Shown: positions 16,959 to 26,607 of the stretch, piece by piece
How the letters are laid out: the number at the start of each line of letters is the position of its first letter
Position numbering within the stretch: the stretch's first letter is position 1
From: Streptomyces sp. NBC_00878
Lineage (GTDB): Bacteria; Actinomycetota; Actinomycetes; Streptomycetales; Streptomycetaceae
DNA length: 64,000 bases
Reading direction: 5' to 3'
Assembly (NCBI RefSeq): GCF_026341515.1
Contig: NZ_JAPEOK010000001.1
Location: forward strand, 4,836,001-4,900,000
Notes under the pieces: generated by a model
The model's database searches: none
What the model was told of the DNA's origin: nothing
Seen by the model: only the letters and a program-made list of their open reading frames with translations
Translations under genes and position numbers: made by a program

Positions 16959-18400
16959 TAGGGCTTGGTCAGATTCGTATCGGTGTGGGCATGTTGCGGT
17001 GGCAGGTGGGGCAGGCACCGGTCCAGAGGGCGAGGAGTGTCTGTAGCTCGCGGACGACTTGGTAGAGGCTCAGGCCGGTGCTGGGTCTTTTGGGGCCCGG
17101 GCCAGTCGTTGCAGGGTGCAGAAGGCGTGCGCGACGGAGACGAGGGTGACGTGGTGGTGCCAGCCGCCCCAGGTCCGGCCCTCGAAGTGGGCAAGTCCCA
17201 GGGCCTGCTTCATCTCCCGGTAGTCGTGCTCGATGCGCCAGCGGAGTTTGGCGAGGCGGACCAGCGTGGTCAGAGGCATGCCGGAGGGCAGGTCGGACAG
17301 CCAGAACTGCACCGGCTCGTTCTCACCGGCGGGCCATTCGGCCAGCAGCCAGCACACGGGCAGTTCCGGGCCGTCGGTGGCCTGGCGGACCTCGCGTCCG
17401 GCAGGCCGGATGCGCAAGGCCACGAAGCGGGAGTACATCCGCTTACGGCCAAAGCGGCCGGTGCCGGGCCGGGAGCCCTCTCGCCACTGCACCGGCCGGG
17501 CAGCCTTCCGGCCCGCCGCGATGACCAGCTCCTTCACCGACCGCGGCTTGTCGGGATACTTGGCCAGCGGCGGGCGTCCCGTCCCGCAGTACGGCCCGGC
17601 CACCGGCACCGCGTCGGCGGGCTGGGCCGACAGTGTGGTGGAGATCCCCACCACGTAGTTCAGGCCGCGGGCCTGCAGTCCGTGCCGGAACGCGGCAGCG
17701 TCGCCGTATCCGGCGTCCGCGACGGCCAGCGGCACCTCGATCCCCCACGAGCGGGTCTCGTCGAGCATGTCCAGGGCCAGCTGCCACTTCTCCACATGCC
17801 CGACATCGTCCGGGATGCCGCAGGCGGTGCGGCGGGCGACCTTGTCCGCATCGGCCTCCGGTGAGGCGGGATCCCATGTCCGGGGCAGGAACAGCCGCCA
17901 GTTGACCGCCGCCGAGGCGTGGTCGGACGCGAGGTGGAGTGAGACGCCGACCTGGCAGTTGGTGACCTTGCCCGCGGTGCCGGTGTACTGCCGCGACACG
18001 CATGCCGAGGCCATCCCGTCCTTGAGGAACCCGGTGTCGTCGAAGATGAGGGCCTTGGGCCCGATCGTCTCCTCCATCCGCCAGGCGAGCTGGGCCCGGA
18101 TGTGCGCCGGGTCCCAGGGGCTGGTGGTGATGAAGTTGGCCAGTGCCTGACGATTGCCGTCCTCCCCGAGCCGGGCGGCCATCGGCTCGACCGACTTACG
18201 CTGCCCGTCGGTCAGCAGCCCCCGCACATAAACCTGCCCCCACCGGCGCTGATCCTTGCGCGCGAACGGCTCGAACACCTCCGCCGCGAACGTCTCCAAC
18301 TCACCACGCACCACAGCAATCTCGTCCGGAGTCACACACTCTCAACGCCACACCGGGCCCGCAGGACACGCACCACAACAACCGACCTGACCAAGCCCTA
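16959..18400 (-). mobile_element. IS701-family element, left copy
   Basis: A 1,442-bp element with terminal inverted repeats TAGGGCTTGGTCAG. It is flanked on each side by CTAG (16955-16958 and 18401-18404), the target duplication. Its transposase is identical to the copy at 43.9 kb, in opposite orientation. Both flanking CTAGs were later split by IS630 insertions. Confidence 0.93.
17070..18335 (-). CDS. IS701-family transposase, left copy
   Basis: A DDE transposase of 421 residues. The acidic residues are in FDDTGFLKDG, VADAGYGDAAAF and the C-terminal WRIEHDYREMKQALGL block, in the usual order. The start is the GTG giving MTPDEIAVVRGELETFAAEV. The protein is the same, residue for residue, as that of the right copy (43962-45227), which is why homologous recombination between the two is plausible. 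No frameshift is visible. Confidence 0.93.
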   Translation of the reverse strand: MTPDEIAVVRGELETFAAEVFEPFARKDQRRWGQVYVRGLLTDGQRKSVEPMAARLGEDGNRQALANFITTSPWDPAHIRAQLAWRMEETIGPKALIFDDTGFLKDGMASACVSRQYTGTAGKVTNCQVGVSLHLASDHASAAVNWRLFLPRTWDPASPEADADKVARRTACGIPDDVGHVEKWQLALDMLDETRSWGIEVPLAVADAGYGDAAAFRHGLQARGLNYVVGISTTLSAQPADAVPVAGPYCGTGRPPLAKYPDKPRSVKELVIAAGRKAARPVQWREGSRPGTGRFGRKRMYSRFVALRIRPAGREVRQATDGPELPVCWLLAEWPAGENEPVQFWLSDLPSGMPLTTLVRLAKLRWRIEHDYREMKQALGLAHFEGRTWGGWHHHVTLVSVAHAFCTLQRLARAPKDPAPA

Positions 18401-18403
18401 CTA

Positions 18404-19673
18404 GTGCGTTGGCCACGAACGTTCGCCGGGTTTGATCAGGCGGCTTTGGGTCGTGGTCGGCCCCAGCGTTGCTGGCGTTCGCTGCGGACCTTGGCGCGTT
18501 CGCGGCGCTGGGCGGCCAGGACGTCGGGGTGACGGGCGTTGGCGTTGCGCCAGCGCAGGTAGTCCTGAAGCTTCCAGGACAGGACGGTGTGGTTGGGGTG
18601 GTTGGAGTTGCCCATGACGAAGTTGCGCAGGGGCCCGAACTGAGCCTCGATCGGGTTGGCCCACGACGCGCTCGTCGGCGTCAGGCACAACTCGACCTTG
18701 TTCTTCCTGGCCCAGGTCCGGATGGCCGGGGTCTTGTTCGCCGACAAATTGTCCATGATCACGTAGACGGGGGCGCCGTCGGGGCGGGCGGCCCGGATCG
18801 ACTTCAGCGCCGAGAGGCTGTGGTCACCGCCTTTGCGGCGGCGGGTCACGCCCCACAACTGGTCATCGCCGAGGGAATAGCAGCCGTGGAAGTACCGGAT
18901 ACCGTGAGTGCGGTGATAGGTGGCCGGCAGCCGGTCCGGTTTCTTCTCCCCGGCCCAGCCGGAGCCGTGGCAGGGCCGGATCGACAGCGGACCGAACTGG
19001 TCGAACGCGAAGCACCGGTCCAGGAAACGGCTGGTCACGTGCTCGATGCGGTCGAGTTTGGCGTCCTTGTCGGGATCCCTGGACTCCTTCCAGGTGCGGG
19101 TCCGCTGAAACGAGATCCCGTGCTCGCGCAGGATCTGCCGCAGTCGTTCCCGGCCGACCTTCACCGTCCGGACCCGGTTGCGGGCCAGGTACTCGGTGAG
19201 CTTGCGAAGGCTCCAGTGCGTGAACGGGCGTCCCAGCGTGACTGGGCGGGTCCTGGCCGTCGCGATGATGAACTCGCGTTCGTCATCGCTGATCAGGCGG
19301 GGACGGCCTCCCGCCCACCGAGGGTCCAGCGCGGCCAGGCCCTTCTCGTTGAACGCATGGATCACGTCCCGGACGGTGTCCTCGTGCGCGGCGGCCAGCC
19401 GTGCGATCGCCGCCACGGGAGTGCCCGACGCCGACGCCATGATGATCAGTGCCCGACGGACCCGTACGGACTCATGGCGGCCCCGCCGGACGATCTGCTG
19501 CAGTCTCTGGCCCTCTTGATCAGTCAACCGCCGTGCTCTGACCGGCTCTGCCATGCATGACCTCACTCCCCACGACAACCACGTCGCTATCGAGAGTGAG
19601 ACTGACAGACCCAGGCACCCCGGACATCGACCGGCGTATCACCAGACCCGGCGAACGTTCGTGGCCAACGCAC
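18404..19673 (-). mobile_element. IS630-family element, copy B
   Basis: A 1,270-bp mirror-image copy of element A, inserted at the TA of the CTAG between IS701 and the tniQ2 remnant. Its transposase is transcribed towards IS701, as is copy A's from the other side. The ends are GTGCGTTGGCC. Confidence 0.92.
18436..19554 (-). CDS. IS630-family transposase, copy B
   Basis: A 372-residue transposase with the same protein sequence as copy A and the same intact acidic triad (FAFDQFGPL, VIMDNLSANK, NPIEAQFG). The ATG is at 19554. Because both copies are full length and identical, their transposition was recent relative to the solo element at 3.4 kb. Confidence 0.93.
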   Translation of the reverse strand: MAEPVRARRLTDQEGQRLQQIVRRGRHESVRVRRALIIMASASGTPVAAIARLAAAHEDTVRDVIHAFNEKGLAALDPRWAGGRPRLISDDEREFIIATARTRPVTLGRPFTHWSLRKLTEYLARNRVRTVKVGRERLRQILREHGISFQRTRTWKESRDPDKDAKLDRIEHVTSRFLDRCFAFDQFGPLSIRPCHGSGWAGEKKPDRLPATYHRTHGIRYFHGCYSLGDDQLWGVTRRRKGGDHSLSALKSIRAARPDGAPVYVIMDNLSANKTPAIRTWARKNKVELCLTPTSASWANPIEAQFGPLRNFVMGNSNHPNHTVLSWKLQDYLRWRNANARHPDVLAAQRRERAKVRSERQQRWGRPRPKAA

Positions 19674-19787
19674 TAGCCCACAGGCTCGGCACGACACCCG
19701 CAGAGGTCTCCGTCCGCACCGGCCTGGTACCCCGCACCCGCCCGGGCCTGCCCACCCGGCTGCCGCTGGGGCTCCTGTACCACCTAG
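19674..19787 (+). pseudogene. tniQ2, second fragment
   Basis: After the IS630 end the plus strand reads AHRLGTTPAEVSVRTGL and ends GLLYHL at the CTAG used by IS982. It continues the N-terminal fragment now at 45340-45420 (ending GFVLRL): the CGC-CTA-GCC codons rejoin across CTAG. It parallels LRLAQHTGSSPAVIATRMGL of tniQ1. This piece lies inside the 25.5-kb inverted segment. Confidence 0.8.
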
Positions 19788-20789
19788 ATGAATGAGTCCA
19801 AGGGATGGCCTGCGGACATGAGACGAGGGCGTCCAATGTCAGTGTGTGAAGACAGACCTGGACACCCTCGCAACGGCACTCTATGCCCGGATCGACGACG
19901 AGTTGAAGGCTTCGCCGTGGCTGGCCCCGTACCGGCCCGCCGTCGGGATCGCGCCCACGCTCAGTGACGCCGAACTGGTCACCCTCGCAGTCACGTCGGC
20001 GCTGCTCGGTTACACCTCCGAGCGGCGCTGGCTGCGCCGCGTCGGGCGGGACTTCGGCCACCTCTTCCCCTACGTGCCCCAGCAGTCCGGCTACAACAAG
20101 CGGCTGCGTGCCGCGTCCTCGCTGCTCACCAGCATGATCCGGATCCTGGCCCGGGACACCTCGCTGTGGAGCGACGATGTGTGGCTGGTCGACTCCACCC
20201 CGGTCGGCTGCGGCTGCTCCCGCGAGACGGCGAAACGCTCGGACCTGGCAGGCTGGGCCGAGTACGGTTACTGCGCGTCGCACTCACGGTACTTCTGGGG
20301 GCTGCGGCTGCACCTGGTGTGCACACTCGGCGGGCTGCCGGTCCTGTTCGCCCTCACCGGCGCGAAGGCCGACGAGCGCGAGACGCTGCGCGACATGCTC
20401 GACACCGCACCCGATGCCGCAGCCGCCCGCCCCGGCCAGACGATCATCGGGGACAAGAACTACTACGGCCGCGAGTTCGAGCATGATCTTGCCGAGCGTC
20501 ACCTTCAGTTGCTGCGGCCGGCCCGCAAGGGAGAGGCCGAGCGGGCCGGGTCACACCTGTTCAAGCCCCTGCGGCAGGTCATCGAGTCGGTCAACCAGAC
20601 CCTCAAGGGACAGCTCGACCTGGAACGACACGGCGGCAAGAGCCCGGCGGGGGTAGCGGCCCGCGTCCTGTGCCGGATCCTCGCGCTCACCGCCGCGATC
20701 TGGCACAACGACAAGACCGGACAACCGATCAAGCGATCACTGACCGCCTACGATCACTGACCGCAACGACACCCCTCGGACTCATTCAT
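19788..20789 (+). mobile_element. IS982-family element inside tniQ2
   Basis: A 1,002-bp element with ends ATGAATGAGTCC and its inverse, flanked by CTAG on both sides (19784-19787 and 20790-20793). Removing it and one CTAG rejoins tniQ2 as YHL-DDEHIAGFARATRL in frame. Confidence 0.85.
19846..20760 (+). CDS. IS982-family transposase
   Basis: A DDE transposase of 304 residues with a GTG start. Typical IS982 blocks are LSDAELVTLAVTSALLGYTS near the N-terminus, VWLVDSTPVGCGCSRET with the first Asp, KADERETLRDML, and TIIGDKNYYGREFE with a further Asp. The C-terminal Glu lies in RQVIESVNQTLKGQLDLERH. The frame is intact and full length for the family (about 290-310 residues). It is carried within the tniQ2 remnant. 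Confidence 0.9.
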   Translation: MKTDLDTLATALYARIDDELKASPWLAPYRPAVGIAPTLSDAELVTLAVTSALLGYTSERRWLRRVGRDFGHLFPYVPQQSGYNKRLRAASSLLTSMIRILARDTSLWSDDVWLVDSTPVGCGCSRETAKRSDLAGWAEYGYCASHSRYFWGLRLHLVCTLGGLPVLFALTGAKADERETLRDMLDTAPDAAAARPGQTIIGDKNYYGREFEHDLAERHLQLLRPARKGEAERAGSHLFKPLRQVIESVNQTLKGQLDLERHGGKSPAGVAARVLCRILALTAAIWHNDKTGQPIKRSLTAYDH

Positions 20790-21977
20790 CTAGACGACGA
20801 ACACATAGCAGGCTTCGCCCGAGCCACCCGCCTGGCGCCCGGCGAGGTCAGCGGCATGCTCCTCGCCCCGCTCGGAGAGCGATACGGGCCACTGAACCCC
20901 GCCTTCACGCCACGCACTACCCCAACGCGGATGATCTACGACAACCCGTGGGTGCTGACCCGCTCCTCGCGCTACTGCCCCTTCTGCCTCACCGGGCACG
21001 GCGATGCGATCCAGGACCGCCACGGAGGCGCATGGCAGCGGCTGTGGCGTCTACCCGTGATTTTCCTCTGTCTCCGGCACCGACGACTCCTGTCGCACCG
21101 ATGCACCAGGTGCGGAACACTCGCGCAATTCGTCCGCACGGCAAACAGCATTGCGCGCCTGTCCGACGACTCGCTCCACCCAACACAGTGCCGCTTCACC
21201 GCACGATCGGCCTCGCACCGGCAGCCCACGGGGGCCTGTGGAGCCGACCTTGCCCGGCCAGATATCTCGCCCGGGCCTGATCCCGTCACCATGAACGTGC
21301 TGCTCCACGTCCAGCGCGAACTGGGGCACCTACTCGCGGCAGGAGGGCCAGCGACCACCATGAGCGCCGGGGCACCGGTCCCCGTTGCCCACTACTTCGC
21401 CGACCTGAGAGCTATCGTTGCCATGATCTTCCGGTCCTGGCCGGAAGCCCGCCCCTACGCCAGCACCCCCGTGCTGGTCGCCGCGCTCGACGCGGAACAT
21501 GCCGCCCGCGCCGCGCAGGCTGAGCCCCTGCTAAACAGCGCAGGCAAGAAGAAGACCTCCAAGCCCTACACCGTGCCGCCCGACGACTCCCTGGTCACGG
21601 GCGCGGTCCTGGACATCGCGGCGCAATTCCTTGGAACCCCGGACCGGCACGAAGCACGAGAGCGCCTGGCCCCGTTGGTGCTGCGCCTACGTGCCGCCGA
21701 CCGGGCACTCAGTACCTATTTGCGGCGCCCAGGCTGGATCTCGAAGCAGTTGCGGTCTGCCGTCGAGGACGAGTGGAAAGGTGCCAGTCGCCGAAGTAAG
21801 CCGTCGACATCCTCGCCCGCGTCCAGTCCAGCCGAGCCAAGGACTACGTGGCCGACTTCAACATGGCCCTGGCCCCCTGGCGGCGCGAGCCGGCTGTCCG
21901 CGACTCCATCCACCGCACACGCCAAGAACTCGGCGTCGCCGCCTGAAGCACCACCGTGCCTCGGCGGCGCACCGTGA
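20790..21977 (+). pseudogene. tniQ2, C-terminal fragment
   Basis: Resumes the TniQ family protein after IS982: DDEHIAGFARATRLAPGEVS and LLAPLGERYGPLNPAFTPRT. The zinc-binding segment follows (CPFCLTGHGDA, RLWRLPVIFLCLRHRRLL, HRCTRCGTLAQ), then a helical C-terminal region. TniQ proteins connect TnsC to the target site. Near 21795 the sequence becomes low-complexity Ser/Pro in this frame while another frame starts to look coding, so the native 3' end has probably been replaced. The gene is in four pieces counting the 5' part at 45.4 kb. Confidence 0.8.
21800..21946 (+). pseudogene. Unidentified gene 3' remnant
   Basis: In the frame different from tniQ2, 48 codons read as well-formed protein (ARVQSSRAKDYVADFNMALA, then REPAVRDSIHRTRQELGVAA) before TGA. 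There is no start and I do not recognise the family. It appears to be the tail of a gene fused onto truncated tniQ2. Confidence 0.4.
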
Positions 21978-22207
21978 CAGCGGAGCCCCCCTCGCCGAGG
22001 CTGGCCGGCAGGACGACCAGGCCGCTCGGATCGACCGGGAGCTTCGGCTTCGCACCTCAGGCCCCTTCTGCCCGTCGGATGAGATAAAGGGCAGACGGCC
22101 TGAATCGGGGCAAAGCGTCTGTGTTGTGGGCAGGGGCCGGACGGTAGGGTGAGAGCCGTTCTGTAGCGGATTCCGCGGCGCCGCAGTGCAGGTAGGGGAG
22201 GGTCGGC

Positions 22208-25200
22208 GTGGCTCTGGAGCCGAGCGTGCTCGAAAGCCGGTTCACGGACCTGGCTCTGGCGTCAGCCAATTTCGGATTCCTGCTTCCCCACGAACCGCTT
22301 CTTGTTCTTCACGGCGCATCCTGTGAGGCCCGCGCGGCTATCGCGCCCGCTGAAGCAGTGGTGGCGGCACGCCAGTTCGGTGAGGTTCTCGCCGCTGAGC
22401 TCGGCCACCGGGCCAGGGTGCGCCTGCCTACGGGCGATCAGCAGGCCCGTCTGGACCTCCTGTCCCGAGCCGGGATGCTTCCCGGGCCGGTTCTGGACGC
22501 GTTCAACGACCTTCACCGCCTCGACGGCGGCGCGCATGATGAGCGGGAGGTGGCCGCGCATCTGGTCGGGCGCTGCTTCGCGCTGGCCGTTTGGCTCTTC
22601 CGCGCCCTGACCGGCGACCCGGAACCGATGACCTTCGTCCACGCCTCAGCATCCGATCTGCAGGTTCTGGCGCAGCGGGTCGCTGCGCTGGAAGAGGACC
22701 TGCCCCGCCTGCGCCGCGAATTCGACCAGCGCGTCGCTCCCGCGCCCCTGGCGGTCGCCGAACGTGAACAGCTGATCGTCAGCGCACGCGATGCCGCCTA
22801 TGAACCGCTGCGCGAAGCCGATATTTCCGCGGAAGTGCAGCGCAGGCTCGCCAAGGCGGGATGGGACGTCCTCGGCGCTGGCGAGGAGTCTCAGCTCAAC
22901 CGCTCCCTGGGCTGCGTTCTGGTGCCCCGCCTGGGCGGAGGACTCCGCGCCGACATGCTGCTGACGGTCGGCGGACAGGTGGTCGGGATCGTCGAGTGCA
23001 AGCGGGACGGCATCGATCTCGCCGAGGCCATGGAGCAGACGGGCGCACTGGCGAAGGCCCCGGAGGGCTCCCTGCCGTGGCCTGTGTGGCGCTCGCCGCT
23101 GCCGTACCGGTATGTGAGCGATGGCCGCCGTCTTCTGTTCTGCGACGCAAATGACCCCGAATCCCACGCGCGCCTAGTCAGCGGCTTCCATCAGCCTCGC
23201 ACGCTGGCCCGCTGGCAGCGCGAAGCGGAGGCGGACGGTGTGGCGCCGACCTACCGGGCCCGCCAGGCCGCCTACCTGCAGCTGCAGGACGAGGGGTTCG
23301 ACCAGCTGCGCATTGCCCAGCGCGGGGCGGTGCGGGCCATCGAGCAGGCCCTCGCGGCCGGTCAGCGGCGCGCACTGGTGCAGATGGCCACCGGCTCCGG
23401 GGCGAGCTTCACCGGGGTATTCACCGCCTACCGGCAGCTCCACTACGCGCGCGCGGGCCGGATCCTGTTCGTGACCGACCGCAAGCTCACCGTGCACCAA
23501 CTGATCGCTCAGCTGCGCCAGTTCAGCATGCCGGACGGAGGGCGCCCTCTCGATGACGTGTACCACGTCCAGGAACTGACCGCGCACGGCCTGGCCCCGT
23601 CGGCTTCCGTGGCCGTGGCCACGGTGCAGCGTCTGTCGGCCATGCTCGCCGGCACGCCAGCACCCGAGGACGGATCCGAGAGCGTGGCGGCGTACGAGAC
23701 CGCCGAACGGCAGGCGCATTCCGATGCCACGCCCCTGGAAGTGTCCTACTGCGAGGCGCTGCCGCCCGACGCGTTCGATCTCATCATCGTCGACGACTGC
23801 CACCGCGCGCTGTACGGACAGCGACGTGCCCTTCTTGAATACTTCGACGCTCCCGTCGTCGGATTCAGCGCGACGCCGACCGCTACCGTGCTGGGATTCT
23901 TCAAGGGCAACCTGGTCGAGTCCTACAGCTATGAACAGGCCGTCGCCGACGGCGTCGCCGTGGACTACTCCGTCTACCAGATCCAGGTCGACGGCGACCG
24001 GCAGCCGGCGTTTGCCACCCCCGTCGACGCGGTCGGTGTGCAAGCCCGCAGCTCGCGCCGCGCCCGTTACGAGGACCTGGACGAGGAGCTGGCCTTCACC
24101 GTAGGGCAGGGTCCGGCAAGGGCTGTCCCCTCTGAGCGCCTGGCCAAGGTGGTGACGGCTTTCCGTAACGCGCTGCCGACCCTGTTCCCCGGCCGAATGC
24201 AGCACGGCGGCGGGCTCCTCGCGGTTCCCAAGACCGTGGTGCTGGCGCAGGACGGACTGCATGCGGACGAGGTCGTGGAGCGCGTCCGCGACGTGTTCGG
24301 CGCCGGGGACGTCTTCTGCCGGCGGATCACGCCGCGCGACGCTTATGCGGCGGAGCTGCTGCGGGAGTTCCGCACGACACCGCAGTTCCGGATCGCGGTC
24401 GTGACGGATCTGATCTCTGGGAACAGTGACATGCGGGTGATGGAGTGCCTGCTGATCCTGCGCGAGGTGCGCTCCGCCGCCTACTACGAGCAGCTGCTGG
24501 CCATGGGAACGCAGACCATCTCGTCCGCGGAGTTGCGCGCCGTCACCCCGGGAGCGGATGCCAAGGCGCAGCTCGTGGTCGTCGACGCGGCGGGCGCTTC
24601 GCGTCACCTCCAGCCGCTGGTGAACGTGACGGATGCATCCGGGCAGAGGGGACGGGCCGCCTTGGAGCGCCTGCTGCACCGAGCCACTGACGGCCGGGCG
24701 ACGCCGCAGGAGACAGCCGAACTCGCCATCCGGCTCGCCCGGCTTATCCCCGCGCTCAGTGACGCCGACGGCGCCGAGATCCGCAAGCTGGCGGGCCGGC
24801 CTCTGCAGGAGCTGGTGACCCGTCTCCTCGACTCGGTCGACTCGGATCACCTGGCATCGCTGCGCCGGGCGGGAGGCAAGAGAGCCGTCGAGGACGAGCG
24901 GCGGGAGGCCCTCTACCCGCTCACCGAGGACCTCCAACTCCAAGAGGTGCTGCTCGACCTGTACGACCGGCCGGCCCTTGCTCGGGGAACGACATCCGGC
25001 AGCCGGGGTCGCCGCCAAGACAAGACAGTGGGCCGGCGTCTGGCCGAGTTCGTCGAGCGGTCCGGACCCTTTAACTCCGCCCAGCTGTGGTGGATCGAGA
25101 AGATCGCGGATGTGGTGGCCACCGAGACGCGCTTCGACCCGGCGTATCTCGACAGCATCCCCTTCTCGGCGCGCGGCGGCACGGACGGCTTCCTTGACGC

Positions 25201-25258
25201 CTTCGGGCCCGACGCCGCGATCGACCTCCTGGACGAACTGCGCAGGGCCCTAGCGTGA
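22208..25258 (+). CDS. HsdR-like type I restriction subunit with degenerate helicase motifs
   Basis: Encodes 1,016 residues with HsdR architecture: an N-terminal DUF4145-like region, a PD-(D/E)xK nuclease (Asp249 in GLRADMLL; Glu263-Cys-Lys265 in GIVECKRDG), then an SF2 translocase. The nuclease core looks intact. The motor does not: the Walker A position reads QMATGSGASFTGV (residues 392-403), with Ala399 where Lys is invariant, and motif II reads VDDCH (528-532) instead of VDECH. GFSATPTATVLGFF (motif III region) is kept. The GTG start follows AGGGGAGGG. It is first of a five-gene operon with hsdS, hsdM, an ATPase and an HNH gene. It is either a dead motor or a repurposed subunit. Confidence 0.82.
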   Translation: MALEPSVLESRFTDLALASANFGFLLPHEPLLVLHGASCEARAAIAPAEAVVAARQFGEVLAAELGHRARVRLPTGDQQARLDLLSRAGMLPGPVLDAFNDLHRLDGGAHDEREVAAHLVGRCFALAVWLFRALTGDPEPMTFVHASASDLQVLAQRVAALEEDLPRLRREFDQRVAPAPLAVAEREQLIVSARDAAYEPLREADISAEVQRRLAKAGWDVLGAGEESQLNRSLGCVLVPRLGGGLRADMLLTVGGQVVGIVECKRDGIDLAEAMEQTGALAKAPEGSLPWPVWRSPLPYRYVSDGRRLLFCDANDPESHARLVSGFHQPRTLARWQREAEADGVAPTYRARQAAYLQLQDEGFDQLRIAQRGAVRAIEQALAAGQRRALVQMATGSGASFTGVFTAYRQLHYARAGRILFVTDRKLTVHQLIAQLRQFSMPDGGRPLDDVYHVQELTAHGLAPSASVAVATVQRLSAMLAGTPAPEDGSESVAAYETAERQAHSDATPLEVSYCEALPPDAFDLIIVDDCHRALYGQRRALLEYFDAPVVGFSATPTATVLGFFKGNLVESYSYEQAVADGVAVDYSVYQIQVDGDRQPAFATPVDAVGVQARSSRRARYEDLDEELAFTVGQGPARAVPSERLAKVVTAFRNALPTLFPGRMQHGGGLLAVPKTVVLAQDGLHADEVVERVRDVFGAGDVFCRRITPRDAYAAELLREFRTTPQFRIAVVTDLISGNSDMRVMECLLILREVRSAAYYEQLLAMGTQTISSAELRAVTPGADAKAQLVVVDAAGASRHLQPLVNVTDASGQRGRAALERLLHRATDGRATPQETAELAIRLARLIPALSDADGAEIRKLAGRPLQELVTRLLDSVDSDHLASLRRAGGKRAVEDERREALYPLTEDLQLQEVLLDLYDRPALARGTTSGSRGRRQDKTVGRRLAEFVERSGPFNSAQLWWIEKIADVVATETRFDPAYLDSIPFSARGGTDGFLDAFGPDAAIDLLDELRRALA

Positions 25259-26607
25259 TGAATGAGGTGCCTGCCGGCTGGAGGATCGTCCGGCTGGCCG
25301 ACGTGCTGAGTGAACCGTTGGTCAACGGCCGGTCCCCGCGCCCCGGCGAGGGCGGATTGCCCGTACTGCGCATGCCGGCGCTGCGGGCAGTCACCGTGGA
25401 CTTCACCCAGTCCAAGAGCAGCAACCCGCGGGACAACGGCCACGCGATACTGCTGGCCGACCACGGGGATGTGCTGGTCGGCCGGGTCAACGGCTCACAT
25501 TCCTTGGTCGGCGAGGGCGCGCTGGTGGACGGCCCCCCGGCCCCGACGGCCATCCCTGACACCATGATCCGAGTACGCGTACGCCCCGATGTCCTCGATC
25601 CGCGCTACCTCGCACACCTGTGGAAGTCGCCGGTCATGCGGCGCCAGATCGAGGCACGCGCCCGCCAGGGCGGCGCAGCGATCTGGCGGATCAACCAGCG
25701 TGATCTGGCCGCCGTCCTGCTGCCGCTGCCCCCTGTGGGGGAACAGCGCCGGATCGTCGGCCTGTTGGAGGACCACCTCGCCCGCATCGACGCCACCACG
25801 ATCCGCGCCCACAGCGCTCTCGACCAGGCCGACGTCCTTAGCCGCGCCCTGACCGCGCGGGCAGGGCGCGGCGCTCTCACCGATACCGCTCGGGTTCCCG
25901 CGGACCTGCCCCGGGTTGCCGGCGCAGGGGACGGGACACTGCCCGACCTGCCCGAACGCTGGCGGTGGACCCGCCTGCACGATGTCGCCGAGGTCACCCG
26001 CGGTATCACCCCACCCGGCACGCAGGAGTGGAATCCCGCCGATACGGACGTCTCCTGCCTGCGAGTCGCCAACGTGCAGCGCGGCCGCCTGGACCTGAAC
26101 GACGTCCGCACGATCCGGCTGCTCCCGTCACGGGCCGAGGCAGCCCGACTGCGGGCGGGTGATGTGCTGCTGACCGGCGGCGGATCGATCGACAGTCTGG
26201 GCCGCGGCTGGATCTGGGAGGACCAGCTGCCCCACTGCGTCCCCCACAGCCACGTCTTCCGTGTCCGGATCACCACCCATCAGCTCCACCCCGTCCTGCT
26301 GGCCTGGCACGCCAACGGCCTCGGCCGCCAGTGGTGCCACCGCAACGCCACCCAGAGTGCGGGGCTGGCATCCATCAGCCTGGCCAGGATCCGGCTCATG
26401 CCGGTGCCGGTTGCTCCCGTAGACGAGCAGCACCATCTGGTCGCGGTGGTCCAGGCACACACCGCGGCCCTGAACGCGGCCTGCGCTGCAGCCGAACGCG
26501 CTCTCGAGGTGGCCGGACGGCTACGGCGTAACCTCCTGGAACGCGCCTTCACCGGTCACCTGTCCCCTCCGCTCTCCCCGTCCGGGCGACAGGAGTATGT
26601 GCTGTGA
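25258..26607 (+). CDS. hsdS: Type I restriction-modification specificity subunit
   Basis: Recognises the two half-sites of the DNA target in a type I complex. It has 449 residues with two target-recognition domains. Repeat 1 begins NEVPAGWRIVRLADVL and closes with PPVGEQRRIVGLLEDHLARI. Repeat 2 begins LPERWRWTRLHDVAEVTRGI and closes with PVDEQHHLVAVVQAHTAALN. The ATG at 25258 overlaps the hsdR stop by one base (TGATG). The stop overlaps the hsdM GTG by four bases. Both TRDs look complete, so the complex should still have defined DNA specificity. Confidence 0.87.
   Translation: MNEVPAGWRIVRLADVLSEPLVNGRSPRPGEGGLPVLRMPALRAVTVDFTQSKSSNPRDNGHAILLADHGDVLVGRVNGSHSLVGEGALVDGPPAPTAIPDTMIRVRVRPDVLDPRYLAHLWKSPVMRRQIEARARQGGAAIWRINQRDLAAVLLPLPPVGEQRRIVGLLEDHLARIDATTIRAHSALDQADVLSRALTARAGRGALTDTARVPADLPRVAGAGDGTLPDLPERWRWTRLHDVAEVTRGITPPGTQEWNPADTDVSCLRVANVQRGRLDLNDVRTIRLLPSRAEAARLRAGDVLLTGGGSIDSLGRGWIWEDQLPHCVPHSHVFRVRITTHQLHPVLLAWHANGLGRQWCHRNATQSAGLASISLARIRLMPVPVAPVDEQHHLVAVVQAHTAALNAACAAAERALEVAGRLRRNLLERAFTGHLSPPLSPSGRQEYVL

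Noticed and set aside
15686..19673. IS630-IS701-IS630 as an assembly artefact or a single composite transposon
   Set aside because: Each element has its own exact TA or CTAG duplication, and the flanking fragments rejoin in frame with pieces at 44-45 kb. Sequential insertion explains this better. A composite would not need IS701's own CTAG pair.
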